Source of the DNA: Saccharospirillum alexandrii_A
Lineage (GTDB): Bacteria > Pseudomonadota > Gammaproteobacteria > Pseudomonadales > Natronospirillaceae
Length of the DNA stretch: 64,000 nt
Direction of reading: 5' to 3'
NCBI RefSeq assembly: GCF_043641555.1
Contig: NZ_JBHZRJ010000002.1
Location: forward strand, 620,001 to 684,000
Translations under genes and position numbers: made by a program
Shown: positions 36,266 through 44,819 of the stretch, in pieces
Position numbering within the stretch: the first letter of the stretch is position 1
How the letters are laid out: the number at the start of each line of letters is the position of its first letter
Notes under the pieces: model-generated
Told to the model about the DNA's origin: nothing
Databases searched by the model: none
The model's input: the letters and a program-made list of their open reading frames with translations, nothing else

Positions 36266-37024
36266 TCAGTCCTGTGCAAAAACAGAGGCAGTGGGGTCAG
36301 TTACGGTAATGCGATCCGGGTGTTGATCGTTTTCATCTCCGTCGTTTATTTCCGGGTTATTGTCGGCCGCCACCGATGGTTCGGCTGTGTCGGGCAATTC
36401 TGTTCCTTCGAGCAAAGCGCCGAGCACGTCATCGGAGACGTAGCTCATGATCATGGGGCGAATGCGCACCCAGAAGTCGCCGCTGTCTAAGGCATCGTCC
36501 TGGCTCAGTTGAATCAATCGTAACTGGCGCAGACGCTTGAACAGGTGTTTGCGCTCGGTGACGTTGTCGGGCAGTGACCGCTTCAGCAGATTGCGCAAGG
36601 AGATGGTGATGTTTTCCAGCGAGGCCAGCACGCAGCCATTGTCGTCGACCTGGCCTTCACGCAGGGCGCGGTCGTAGAGGCTGCGCAATACCAACACCAG
36701 CGCCACTTCCTGTTGATTAAGGCGCACCCGGAACCCCTGGTTGAAGGGCCCTTCGCCGCTATCGTCCAATCCAGGCACTTCGGCGCCGGGTGGGAACAGA
36801 CGCACGAAGTTGAAGCGGCGATCGTGCTGAATTTGAACCCCGATCAGTTCCAGGTAATCCTGCACCTGCCCTTCCAGACGCAAATAGCGATCGTACAGCT
36901 GCTGTTCAATCTGGCTTTCATCCCGACAAATCACCCCATAATCGAGCAACCGAATCAGCAGTTCGCTGTATTCCTGACGACTGAAACCAGCGGTTTCGAG
37001 CCGGTGATCGAGATCATCAAACAT
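36266..37024 (-). CDS. mksE: MksE/JetB-type condensin subunit (DUF4194-like)
   Basis: This 252-residue protein begins MFDDLDHRLETAGFSRQEYS and contains winged-helix-type repeats, typical of the MukE/MksE/JetB kite subunits that bind the kleisin. The acidic tail (DNNPEINDGDENDQHP) is low complexity. The frame is open further upstream but that part shadows mksF; the ATG at 37024 lies within the last bases of mksF, giving an 8-base overlap. It is followed two bases later by mksB. Confidence 0.84.
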   Translation of the reverse strand: MFDDLDHRLETAGFSRQEYSELLIRLLDYGVICRDESQIEQQLYDRYLRLEGQVQDYLELIGVQIQHDRRFNFVRLFPPGAEVPGLDDSGEGPFNQGFRVRLNQQEVALVLVLRSLYDRALREGQVDDNGCVLASLENITISLRNLLKRSLPDNVTERKHLFKRLRQLRLIQLSQDDALDSGDFWVRIRPMIMSYVSDDVLGALLEGTELPDTAEPSVAADNNPEINDGDENDQHPDRITVTDPTASVFAQD

Positions 37025-38492
37025 GGTCTGACTCCTGTTCGGGAACATCGCTCGCGCGCTGGGGCTCGAGCCGGATGCTGAAGTTATCCTGGGATTCAAA
37101 GTATTCCGAGGCGACCGAATCACCGGTCCACTCGACGATAAAGCGATAATCGGACGCCAGTGAGCTGGCCGCGCCGACTTCAATGGCGTGCGCCAGGGCC
37201 AGCAAATCGTCGGCAGTCTCGACCGGTAGATCGGCAGTGGAGACGGTTTCGCCCCGGCTGAGCTGGTTGATCAGATAGTTGCGAACCCGGTTGTCGTTGA
37301 TCAGGAAGGCCTGGTCCAGCACCTGCTGTACATAGAGCTCCTTGCGCGCTTCGGTGTCGAAGTCGTCCTGGTTGTCTTCGGTCACGTCCATGGCGAAGTG
37401 ACGACGGGTTCGGGCGGCGTGCATGCGCACACTCACCGGGTCAATAAAGCCAACCCGGGTGACCGACATAGCGGCACCCGCGCGGGCCAGGCCGGCATCC
37501 CGGTCGGCGGCATCCAGCTGGCTCAGGCGCTGGCACACCTTGACCACATCGTTATGTTGCTGGCTGGCCAGGTAGCTGATCTGGCGAATGATGATGTCGG
37601 CCCGTTTGGTGAACCCCTGCAGAGCGCGGCGCAGGGCCGGCACCATGATGTCGCTGGCGGCTTTGAGCCGGCTTTCGATGTTGTCGAGCACAGACCAGAG
37701 CAGGCTCTGCCCCTCCTGAATCTGGTCGGGCAGCAATTCGCGCAAACGGCGCTCGGCGCGAGCTTTGAAGCTGCGATCCTGAGCGCGAATTTTGCGAATG
37801 CAAGTGGCGATGTCGTCGCGGTATTTTTCAACGTTATCGGCGCTGAGCCGTATGGACAGGTCCGGCTGAAAGCGTTTTTCCATGAAGTCGAAGAAGTCCT
37901 GACTGACGCGCTGGATCATGACCTGGCTTTCCATTTCCCGCACCAGTGCCCGCTTTCGCTCGTCAAGTTCGGCGATAATATCGGTAAAATCGCTGATAAT
38001 TCGCTCGGAATACTCCCAGGCGTCGAGCACGTCATACACTTCACCGCGCTCCAGGAAGGCCTGCAAGGCGTTACGGACGTTACGGGTGTTGCGGTGGCGG
38101 GTGCGAATCTGGTCCAGATCCCCGGCGACAAACGGCTCGGTAAACTGGCGGCCGCGCCGGCTGAAGTTGAAGGTGCTCTGCAGGGTGGCTTCGTCGACCT
38201 GTTTTTCCAGCCAGCCATGCTCGACCAGGGTGTTCAGCGACCAGACGGCCTGATCCCGACTGGTGCGAAACCGCCCTTCCCGGTCACCATCGTCGGTGGC
38301 CATCTCCGGCGCCCGCACCAGTGCTCCCTGAAAGGTGTCGACCACATCATCCCGCGACAGGGCATGGCCATAGTCGGCACTGGAGCTGCTGTAGAGTCGC
38401 CGGTACAGCTCGGTCAGACATTCAACCAGCTGAGCCCGGTATTTACCGGTCATCGGTCGGAAAAACTGATTGCGTTCATTCTCGAAAAACAT
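37017..38492 (-). CDS. mksF: MksF/JetA-type kleisin subunit
   Basis: This 491-residue protein is the kleisin-like MksF/JetA subunit: an N-terminal winged-helix region (FFRPMTGKYRAQLVECLTEL), a long helical middle and a C-terminal domain that would bridge MksB heads. It is the first gene of a tight operon with mksE (8-base overlap) and mksB (2-base gap). JetD/MksG, the TOPRIM-type nuclease of Wadjet, is not next to it. That favours the nuclease-free, MukBEF-like chromosome-organising form, as in the Pseudomonas aeruginosa mksFEB locus. Confidence 0.85.
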   Translation of the reverse strand: MFFENERNQFFRPMTGKYRAQLVECLTELYRRLYSSSSADYGHALSRDDVVDTFQGALVRAPEMATDDGDREGRFRTSRDQAVWSLNTLVEHGWLEKQVDEATLQSTFNFSRRGRQFTEPFVAGDLDQIRTRHRNTRNVRNALQAFLERGEVYDVLDAWEYSERIISDFTDIIAELDERKRALVREMESQVMIQRVSQDFFDFMEKRFQPDLSIRLSADNVEKYRDDIATCIRKIRAQDRSFKARAERRLRELLPDQIQEGQSLLWSVLDNIESRLKAASDIMVPALRRALQGFTKRADIIIRQISYLASQQHNDVVKVCQRLSQLDAADRDAGLARAGAAMSVTRVGFIDPVSVRMHAARTRRHFAMDVTEDNQDDFDTEARKELYVQQVLDQAFLINDNRVRNYLINQLSRGETVSTADLPVETADDLLALAHAIEVGAASSLASDYRFIVEWTGDSVASEYFESQDNFSIRLEPQRASDVPEQESDHV

Positions 38493-38675
38493 AAGAAAAT
38501 CAATGCGTTGAAGGTGGCCTCACCGGGGCAGTGAGGATACCTTAAATCGGGCGGTTTCGACAGTCACAAACAGGCCCTGGCACCGGAGAAACCGGCCACC
38601 GGTTGAACCCCCATACAGCGGCCCTATTATTGACCTTAGGTTTCGTAGTCTATGCTGGCACGCACCCGCACCAAC

Positions 38676-38857
38676 CACCGGGTTCGACTATCCGGGGTCG
38701 GGCGGGATGCCGCCCACTCAACCCATCCCTGGGGCCTAGACCGCAGGATATGAATCCCCTCCATGGGATTCACCCTCCGGGCTCGCTGCGGTCATGCTAA
38801 AACGCTCCTGGCGTTTTAGTCCCTGCTGCGGACTTCCCCGGATAGTCGAACCCGGTG
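38676..38857. repeat. Palindromic intergenic element copy 9 (orientation A, extended P2 loop)
   Basis: P1 is a perfect 22-bp stem between 38676-38697 and 38836-38857, with inner part CCGGGTTCGACTATCCGGGG, unlike any other copy. The P2 loop carries the full extra module, and the P3 hairpin is AACCCATCCCTGGGG. It lies between the divergent mksF and bcp genes, within the 488-base gap 38493-38980, in which nothing else coding is seen. Confidence 0.88.
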
Positions 38858-38980
38858 GCCGGTGCTCGCTAAGCGGTTCACTCTGACATTACGAATTTAG
38901 AATCCATAAACTCTGGAAGTCGCGTATTGATTTCCATCTTTTACACTGTTAACCAGTATCCAACTGAAGGAATCGTTTCT

Positions 38981-39457
38981 ATGAGCACTCTCAACCTCCC
39001 CAAGACCGGCGCTCCCGCCCCGGAATTCACCACCCTCAACCAAAACGAAGAAACCGTGTCACTCAAGGATTTTCGCGGCAAGAAGGTGATTCTGTATTTT
39101 TACCCCAAAGCGATGACCCCCGGCTGCACCACCCAGGCCTGCGGCCTGCGCGATAGCAAGGCAGAGCTGGAAAAACGCAACGCCATCGCCCTGGGCATCA
39201 GCCCGGATGCGCCCAAGCGACTGGTCAAATTTATTGAGAAGGAATCCCTGAATTTCGATCTGCTCAGCGATGAAGACCACAGCATTGCCGACAAATTCGG
39301 TGTCTGGGGCCTGAAGAAATTCATGGGCCGCGAATTTGATGGCATACACCGCATCACCTTTATCATTGATGAAGAGGGCAACCTGGCCCACGTGATGGAG
39401 AAAGTTAAGACCAAGAGCCATCACGATGATGTACTGGCTGTTCTCGACAGCCTTTGA
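38981..39457 (+). CDS. bcp: Thioredoxin-dependent thiol peroxidase (Bcp/PrxQ)
   Basis: This 158-residue peroxiredoxin reduces hydroperoxides with electrons from thioredoxin. The peroxidatic Cys lies in YFYPKAMTPGCTTQACGLRD, and the second Cys five residues later is the resolving Cys of the PrxQ type. The ATG at 38981 is preceded by GAAGGA and matches the family start. Upstream in-frame codons back to 38927 are not needed. Confidence 0.95.
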   Translation: MSTLNLPKTGAPAPEFTTLNQNEETVSLKDFRGKKVILYFYPKAMTPGCTTQACGLRDSKAELEKRNAIALGISPDAPKRLVKFIEKESLNFDLLSDEDHSIADKFGVWGLKKFMGREFDGIHRITFIIDEEGNLAHVMEKVKTKSHHDDVLAVLDSL

Positions 39458-39542
39458 GTCTGGCACCTCGATAACGCACTTCAATCATCCAAGGCCAGCA
39501 GACTGTCGTATACTGGCAGTCTGTATTTACTAGAGCGGTTAC

Positions 39543-40100
39543 ATGACTGACACCCTACCCAAGCTATACCAAACCCTGATCAACGATCTCGGGGAAGACC
39601 CATCCCGCGATGGCCTGCTCGACACGCCGGAACGGGCGGCGAAAGCCATTCGATTTCTGACGGCTGGCTACTCTCTGGATCTCGACACTGTTACCAATGG
39701 CGCGGTTTTCACCGCGGATACCGATGAAATGGTCCTGGTGCAGGATATCGAATTCTATTCGCTGTGCGAGCACCATATGCTGCCCTTTTTTGGCAAGGCG
39801 CACATTGCTTACATTCCGCAGGGCAAGGTGCTGGGGTTAAGCAAGTTTGCGCGCATTACCGACATGTTTGCGCGCCGGTTGCAGATTCAGGAGCAACTGA
39901 CCAAGCAGATCGCCAATGCCGTGCTCGAAGTAACCGGTGCGGCCGGTGTCGGTGTGGTTCTGGAAGCGCAGCATCTGTGCATGATGATGCGCGGCGTCGA
40001 GAAACAGCAGTCGAAAACCACCACATCGGTGATGCTGGGCAGCTTTCGCAAGTCGCAAAATACACGCAATGAATTTCTTACCTTGCTGGGACGTCGATGA
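39543..40100 (+). CDS. folE: GTP cyclohydrolase I
   Basis: This 185-residue enzyme opens GTP to 7,8-dihydroneopterin triphosphate, the entry step to folate and tetrahydromonapterin. Zinc-site and active-site residues are visible in IEFYSLCEHHMLPFFGKAHI and, near the C-terminus, LCMMMRGV. It overlaps folX by four bases (ATGA). That pairing points to pterin rather than folate supply, since FolX diverts the product towards monapterin. Confidence 0.95.
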   Translation: MTDTLPKLYQTLINDLGEDPSRDGLLDTPERAAKAIRFLTAGYSLDLDTVTNGAVFTADTDEMVLVQDIEFYSLCEHHMLPFFGKAHIAYIPQGKVLGLSKFARITDMFARRLQIQEQLTKQIANAVLEVTGAAGVGVVLEAQHLCMMMRGVEKQQSKTTTSVMLGSFRKSQNTRNEFLTLLGRR

Positions 40101-40477
40101 TGATTCACGAAAACACTGAAGCCTGTATCCGCATCAAGGATCTGCGCCTGCGCACCTATGTGGGCATTAAAGAAGAAGAAATCAAAAACAAGCAGGACAT
40201 CCTGCTCAACATCACCATTCGCTTCGACGCCAGCGATGCCATTCACTCGACCGAGATCGAAGACACGTTGAACTACCGGGTGATTACCAAGCAAATCATT
40301 GCCTTTGTTGAAGACAACCAGTTCCTGTTGCTCGAGCGCATGACTCACGAAGTCCTGGCGCTGATCATGGAGCACAAGGAAGTCCGCTTCGCTGAGGTGG
40401 AAATCGACAAGCCTCACGCCCTGCGGTTTGCCGAGTCGGTATCAATCTCACTTTCCGCCACCCGCCAGGCACAGTAG
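40097..40477 (+). CDS. folX: Dihydroneopterin triphosphate 2'-epimerase
   Basis: This 126-residue protein is a FolB/FolX-fold enzyme. LRLRTYVGIKEEEIKNKQDI and DTLNYRVITKQII with the later FLLLERMTHEVLALI fit FolX, which epimerises dihydroneopterin triphosphate to dihydromonapterin triphosphate; FolB (aldolase) is the alternative. It is translationally coupled to folE. In E. coli and Pseudomonas, FolX with FolM makes tetrahydromonapterin, the cofactor of bacterial phenylalanine hydroxylase, whose gene (phhA) lies at 3.6 kb here. FolM is not in the window. Confidence 0.88.
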   Translation: MMIHENTEACIRIKDLRLRTYVGIKEEEIKNKQDILLNITIRFDASDAIHSTEIEDTLNYRVITKQIIAFVEDNQFLLLERMTHEVLALIMEHKEVRFAEVEIDKPHALRFAESVSISLSATRQAQ

Positions 40478-40502
40478 CCGCCAGGGGGCTGCATTGCATT
40501 TG

Positions 40503-40579
40503 CAAGCCTCTCTGATCAATGGTTTGATAGCGCGTTTTTTTGAGGCAGCACCCCTCACTATCCACTGATCAGAGGCTTG
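40503..40579 (+). promoter_or_regulatory. Inverted repeat that includes the ansA ribosome-binding region
   Basis: CAAGCCTCTCTGATCA (40503-40518) and TGATCAGAGGCTTG (40566-40579) are complementary apart from a two-base bulge, with a 47-base loop. The right arm contains AGAGG, the only plausible ribosome-binding site for the asparaginase ATG at 40586. Pairing would hide it. The loop has a seven-T run. An attenuator or translational switch is possible; the role is inferred. Confidence 0.45.
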
Positions 40580-40585
40580 GCAGGC

Positions 40586-41554
40586 ATGGCGCATTACCTA
40601 ATCATCAACACCGGTGGCACCATCGGTATGGCAGGGACTCCCTCAGGCCTGGCGCCTCAGGCGGGGTTACTGAAATCCACACTGCTCAGTGATGATCGTC
40701 TGGCTGCCTGGCAAGAGCACAGCCTGAGCTGGCAGGAATGGCAACCGCTGATCGACTCATCGGACATCCGCCCAGGCCACTGGTATGAGTTGCGCGATCA
40801 GATCATCAGTGCAGATTGCGACGGCGTGCTGATTATTCACGGTACCGATACCCTGGCCTACAGTGCCGCCGCGCTGAGTTTTCTGCTGGCCGGATCGGGT
40901 AAAACGGTGGTCATTACCGGTGCCATGCGCCCCCTGATACAAGCAAACAGCGATGGTTTTGACAACCTGACCCTGGCGCTCGATGTTCTGACCCGGCAAC
41001 AGCCCGAAGTGTTTGTCGCATTCAACGGCCGCTGCCTGCCCGCCAGCCGGGTAAGCAAGGTTGATACCGCCGCAGACAGCGCCTTTATGACGCCCAACTG
41101 GTCCGACAGTCTCTGGTCTCAACCACCCGGCACCAACAGTTTGGATCTTAACCGGCCCTGGCGTCCCTCGGCGCTGGGCGTTCAAACCCTGTTTCCGGGT
41201 ATGCCGATGGATGGCCTGATGAGCATGGTCGACCGGAACTACCGCGCCCTGGTGCTGAATACTTACGGCAGCGGCAATGTGATGACCGATTCGGCGCTCG
41301 AGCGCATTCTGGAAAAAGCCAGCGATCAGTCCATACCCGTGTTCGTGCGCAGCCAGTGTCTGTTCGGAGAGGTGCACCTGGGCCAGTATGCTGCCAGCAG
41401 CCTGCTCAGCAAGGTGGGGGCGGTCGCCTGCGGCAGCATGCCGCTGGAAGCGGTGCTGGCCAAATTGCAGATTCTCTGCTCCCAGTACAACAGTGCCAGC
41501 GATGTGGTCGAAGGATTTACTCAGCCCTGGGCGCGGGAGTGGCAGTCTCTGTAA
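40586..41554 (+). CDS. ansA: Type I L-asparaginase
   Basis: This 322-residue protein is a cytoplasmic-type asparaginase that hydrolyses asparagine to aspartate and ammonia. Both catalytic Thr motifs are present: LIINTGGTIGMAG near the N-terminus and GVLIIHGTDTLAYSAAAL near residue 85. It has no signal peptide, which supports type I (AnsA). The ATG at 40586 is preferred over an in-frame TTG three codons upstream. Its end overlaps the converging Sel1-like gene by 38 bases. Confidence 0.93.
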   Translation: MAHYLIINTGGTIGMAGTPSGLAPQAGLLKSTLLSDDRLAAWQEHSLSWQEWQPLIDSSDIRPGHWYELRDQIISADCDGVLIIHGTDTLAYSAAALSFLLAGSGKTVVITGAMRPLIQANSDGFDNLTLALDVLTRQQPEVFVAFNGRCLPASRVSKVDTAADSAFMTPNWSDSLWSQPPGTNSLDLNRPWRPSALGVQTLFPGMPMDGLMSMVDRNYRALVLNTYGSGNVMTDSALERILEKASDQSIPVFVRSQCLFGEVHLGQYAASSLLSKVGAVACGSMPLEAVLAKLQILCSQYNSASDVVEGFTQPWAREWQSL

Positions 41555-41927
41555 GGTGATCCAGCGCGAGGGGGTGACCGCCCTCGGCAGCCAGTCTCAA
41601 ATAATGGTCTGCCCGGCTGGCGTCGGCGGCGAAGCCAGGCACATTGCCATCGCGATAACACTGGTGCATTTGCCAGGCGGCTTTGGGCCGGTCGACACTG
41701 GCAACGCGGCTTAAATACCGTGCCCCGCTAGCCCTGTGGCCAATATCCGACCCCCGGTGCAGCAGCAGAAAGCCATAAAGCTCCTGAGCGTCGGCCAGGT
41801 CCCGGTCGGCGTAATGGCGGAAGCCGCGCATCAGCCGGTCGTGAACCCAGCGGTAACGGGTTAGCCAGCGCTGATGAAAAACCTGTTTCAGGCACCAGAA
41901 ACCCAGCTGATCACGTCTCATGCTCAT
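41517..41927 (-). CDS. Sel1-repeat-like protein
   Basis: This 136-residue helical protein shows the spacing of Sel1/TPR-like repeats: AQELYGFLLLHRG near residue 45, then AAWQMHQCYRDGNVPGFAADASRADHY and a final repeat LRLAAEGGHPLAL at the C-terminus. Such repeats mediate protein-protein contacts. It lacks a signal peptide, so it is probably cytoplasmic. Its C-terminal 38 bases overlap ansA on the other strand. The function is unknown. Confidence 0.72.
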   Translation of the reverse strand: MSMRRDQLGFWCLKQVFHQRWLTRYRWVHDRLMRGFRHYADRDLADAQELYGFLLLHRGSDIGHRASGARYLSRVASVDRPKAAWQMHQCYRDGNVPGFAADASRADHYLRLAAEGGHPLALDHLTETATPAPRAE

Positions 41928-42033
41928 TGCTTCCCTCTTGAATGTACCCGGTTAAATGGGGTCGCGCGCAGCGGGTTCAATTGGCCGGCGGCTGCGATAT
42001 ACTGCCCACCCTCACCTTTTCTACGGAGCCTCT

Positions 42034-42432
42034 ATGTCTCTTGGCACCTGGACACCCGATAATACCGCACCCCAACCCCCGACCCGCGACACCCTGATTC
42101 AGGCTGCAACGCTTGGGCAGGCTGATGCCGATTTTTTCCCGGCGCAGGCCCCCGATGCCCTGAACGAGCTACACGAGTGGATGAAACAACCCCAATCGCA
42201 GTGGCAGCCCGAGCTGGAGCCACTGGAAACCGAAACCCTGATTGCCTTGGTCCGATTTTTTACCCTGGCCGAGCAACACTGGGCTGGCTGGGAGGCGGGT
42301 GACAAAAACCCGGCTATCTGGATCTGCAAAACCCTGAAACCCCGGGGGGCCTTCCCCGACGTCGAGCTGACTCGCTGGGTCAAGGCTCACACCGATAACC
42401 GTTTTCTGCCCTATGGTAACCCGCTGGCATGA
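42034..42432 (+). CDS. Hypothetical protein upstream of hrpB
   Basis: This 132-residue protein is not recognised by name. It is rich in Trp, Gln and Pro, with a helical middle (ETLIALVRFFTLAEQHWAGWEAGDKNPAI) and a conserved-looking C-terminus RWVKAHTDNRFLPYGNPL. GGAG precedes the ATG at 42034. It overlaps hrpB by four bases (ATGA), so the pair is translationally coupled. Small genes of this kind sit before hrpB in several marine gammaproteobacteria, by general recollection. Confidence 0.72.
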   Translation: MSLGTWTPDNTAPQPPTRDTLIQAATLGQADADFFPAQAPDALNELHEWMKQPQSQWQPELEPLETETLIALVRFFTLAEQHWAGWEAGDKNPAIWICKTLKPRGAFPDVELTRWVKAHTDNRFLPYGNPLA

Positions 42433-44801
42433 AGCCGGCTCTGCCTGTTGATACCATTCGCGAAGACGTTGTGTCGAACTGGCAAACAGGCGGCTGTCTG
42501 GTGCAGTCGCCTCCTGGCTCGGGCAAAACGACCCGCTTGCCATTGTGGCTGCTTGAGGAGACCGGCCAGGAAATCCTGTTACTGCTGCCCCGTCGACTGC
42601 CCGTCAAACTGGCCGCGTATCAATTGGCTCGCCAACTGGATGAACCGATTGGCCAGACGGTAGGGATCAGCCTGCGTGATGAGACCCGGCGCGGCGCCTC
42701 TACCCGCCTGACGGTTACCACCTATGGCGCTTTCCTGCGCCGCCTCACCCGGGACCCTGAACTGACCGGCGTCAGCACGGTCATTCTGGATGAATTCCAT
42801 GAACGGCAGCTCGATCAGGATACCTGCCTGACTCTGCTGCACAGCTGCAGAGCGTTGTTCCGGCCCGACCTGAAACTGCTGGTCATGTCGGCTACGCTGG
42901 CCATGGATACCCTGCATCAGCGGCTCGCCCTGCCGAAAGTTGAATCGGACGGGCAATTGCACCCGCTGACCTTGCATTACCGGCCCGTTCGGACGAAAGA
43001 CTGGCTGGGCGAGTTGCTGGGGGTCATCAATGAAGCCCGCCGCCAGTGTAACGACCACATTCTGGTGTTTCTGCCCGGGCTGCGCGACATTGAAAGCGTC
43101 AAACAGCGATTGCCGACCGATTGTCTCAGCTGCATTGTCCACAGCCAGGTGAACAACGACGATCTGATCGATCAGCTTCGTTCCAGTAATGCCACCGTGA
43201 TTCTCAGCACCAACCTGGCGGAAAGCAGCGTAACCCTGCCCGGTGTGCGCTGCGTAGTTGACCTGGGTCGTGAACGCTATGCCCGGGTCGACCCGCACAC
43301 CGACCTGACGGAGCTGGTCACCCGGCGCATCAGCAAATCCAGTGCAGATCAGCGTGCCGGTCGTGCCGCCCGCGAGGGGCCCGGCCTGTGTTTCCGACTC
43401 TGGTCGGAGACCGAACACAATGCCCTGGCGCCCGATCAGCCCGCCGAAATTACCCAGGCCGACCTTAAACCCCTGGTGTTGAATCTTGCTGACTGGGGAC
43501 TGCAACGCGAGGATGCCTTTTGGCTAACACCTCCCAACCCGGGCCGCTGGCAAGTCGCGCTGAGTCAACTTCACGCCTGGCAGGCCGTCGACACCACTGG
43601 CGCGCAACTGACCGATCATGGCCGCACGCTGATCCGTGTCGGGCTTCCCCCGGCGCTGGCACACCTGGTCAGTCTGGCCACCGAGGCTGGACTGGTCAGC
43701 GACGCCCTTTGGTTTGCCGCCCTGCTGAGCCTGGAACAGCCTCTGCCTGAGCCGGTGCGAGATGCATTTTCCAGCTTGGTGGCACAGGGCGATGCGCGCC
43801 TGAAACAGGAAACCCGGCGACTGGCCCGTTCACTGGGTGTAACGCTCAACAATCAGGCCGACACCCTACCCGATGCCTTGCTGATCAGGGCATTTCCGCA
43901 ACGCCTGGTCCGGGTAGATTCAGATGGCAACGCCCGACTGGCAGCCGGCCGACAAGTCCGGAGCCGGGAACAGACACCCAAACCCGGCTGGTATCTGCTG
44001 TTACACGGCCAAGACCAGGGCGGCAGCATTCTTGCCCATACTTTATGGCCGCTTGATGAAGCAGCCATCATAGACGCATTGCCTGAGACGGAAACCGTTC
44101 GTTACCGGCCCGAACAGGACCGGTTTGAAGCCGAGCAACGTCGCGGTGCCTTTGTGATGTCTACCCGGCCCACACGACCGGACGCCCGCCAAAAAGCAGA
44201 AGCCTGGCGTCAGTGTTTGATTCAGACACCTGTCAGGCAGTGGCCTGACGCCGAATCTCTCGGTTACTGGATCGATCGCTATCAATTGGTACGCCATCAC
44301 CTGCCGGATGACTGGCCCGATCTGCCAACTCCGGATGTTCTGGTGCGCTGGGCTGAGCCTTATTTGAGCGCTCTGACGCGTTTGTCGGGGCTCAACACCC
44401 CCGAGGTACTCAACGCCTGGCTCGGCTACGACAAGGTGAAGCAATTGCATCGACTGTGCCCGTCACGCTGGACAGCACCCTCCGGCCGGGCGGTTCCGCT
44501 GGTCTACGATGCGGATGCCAGCCGTGTGTCTGCTGATCTGAAGTTGCAGGAAGCCTTTGGTTTATCGGAGTCACCCCGGTTGGTTGGCGGCCATTTGACG
44601 CTGACACTCAACCTGCAAGCGCCCAACGGCCGAACCCTCGCCAGTGTCATCGATTTGCCACATTTCTGGGCTAGCGTTTACCCTGAAATCCGCAAGGAAA
44701 TGCGCGGCCGCTATAACAAACACCCCTGGCCAACCGAGCCGATGGCGGCGCCGGCAACACAGGCCACCAACCGCCAACTGGCCAGACAACGCACATCATA
44801 A
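42429..44801 (+). CDS. hrpB: ATP-dependent helicase HrpB
   Basis: This 790-residue DEAH-type helicase matches HrpB. Motif I is QSPPGSGKTTRLPL, motif II is VILDEFHER, motif III is LVMSATLA, motif V ILSTNLAESSVTLPG and motif VI QRAGRAAREGPG. The C-terminal third is the HrpB-specific domain ending in a basic tail. The cellular role of HrpB is not settled. It is coupled to the small upstream gene and followed 18 bases later by dgkA. Confidence 0.95.
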   Translation: MKPALPVDTIREDVVSNWQTGGCLVQSPPGSGKTTRLPLWLLEETGQEILLLLPRRLPVKLAAYQLARQLDEPIGQTVGISLRDETRRGASTRLTVTTYGAFLRRLTRDPELTGVSTVILDEFHERQLDQDTCLTLLHSCRALFRPDLKLLVMSATLAMDTLHQRLALPKVESDGQLHPLTLHYRPVRTKDWLGELLGVINEARRQCNDHILVFLPGLRDIESVKQRLPTDCLSCIVHSQVNNDDLIDQLRSSNATVILSTNLAESSVTLPGVRCVVDLGRERYARVDPHTDLTELVTRRISKSSADQRAGRAAREGPGLCFRLWSETEHNALAPDQPAEITQADLKPLVLNLADWGLQREDAFWLTPPNPGRWQVALSQLHAWQAVDTTGAQLTDHGRTLIRVGLPPALAHLVSLATEAGLVSDALWFAALLSLEQPLPEPVRDAFSSLVAQGDARLKQETRRLARSLGVTLNNQADTLPDALLIRAFPQRLVRVDSDGNARLAAGRQVRSREQTPKPGWYLLLHGQDQGGSILAHTLWPLDEAAIIDALPETETVRYRPEQDRFEAEQRRGAFVMSTRPTRPDARQKAEAWRQCLIQTPVRQWPDAESLGYWIDRYQLVRHHLPDDWPDLPTPDVLVRWAEPYLSALTRLSGLNTPEVLNAWLGYDKVKQLHRLCPSRWTAPSGRAVPLVYDADASRVSADLKLQEAFGLSESPRLVGGHLTLTLNLQAPNGRTLASVIDLPHFWASVYPEIRKEMRGRYNKHPWPTEPMAAPATQATNRQLARQRTS

Positions 44802-44819
44802 CGAGGCTACTTCCACTTT

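Noticed and set aside
32634..38492. A complete Wadjet JetABCD defence system
   Set aside because: No JetD gene is present on either side, so only the three-subunit condensin-like set can be supported.
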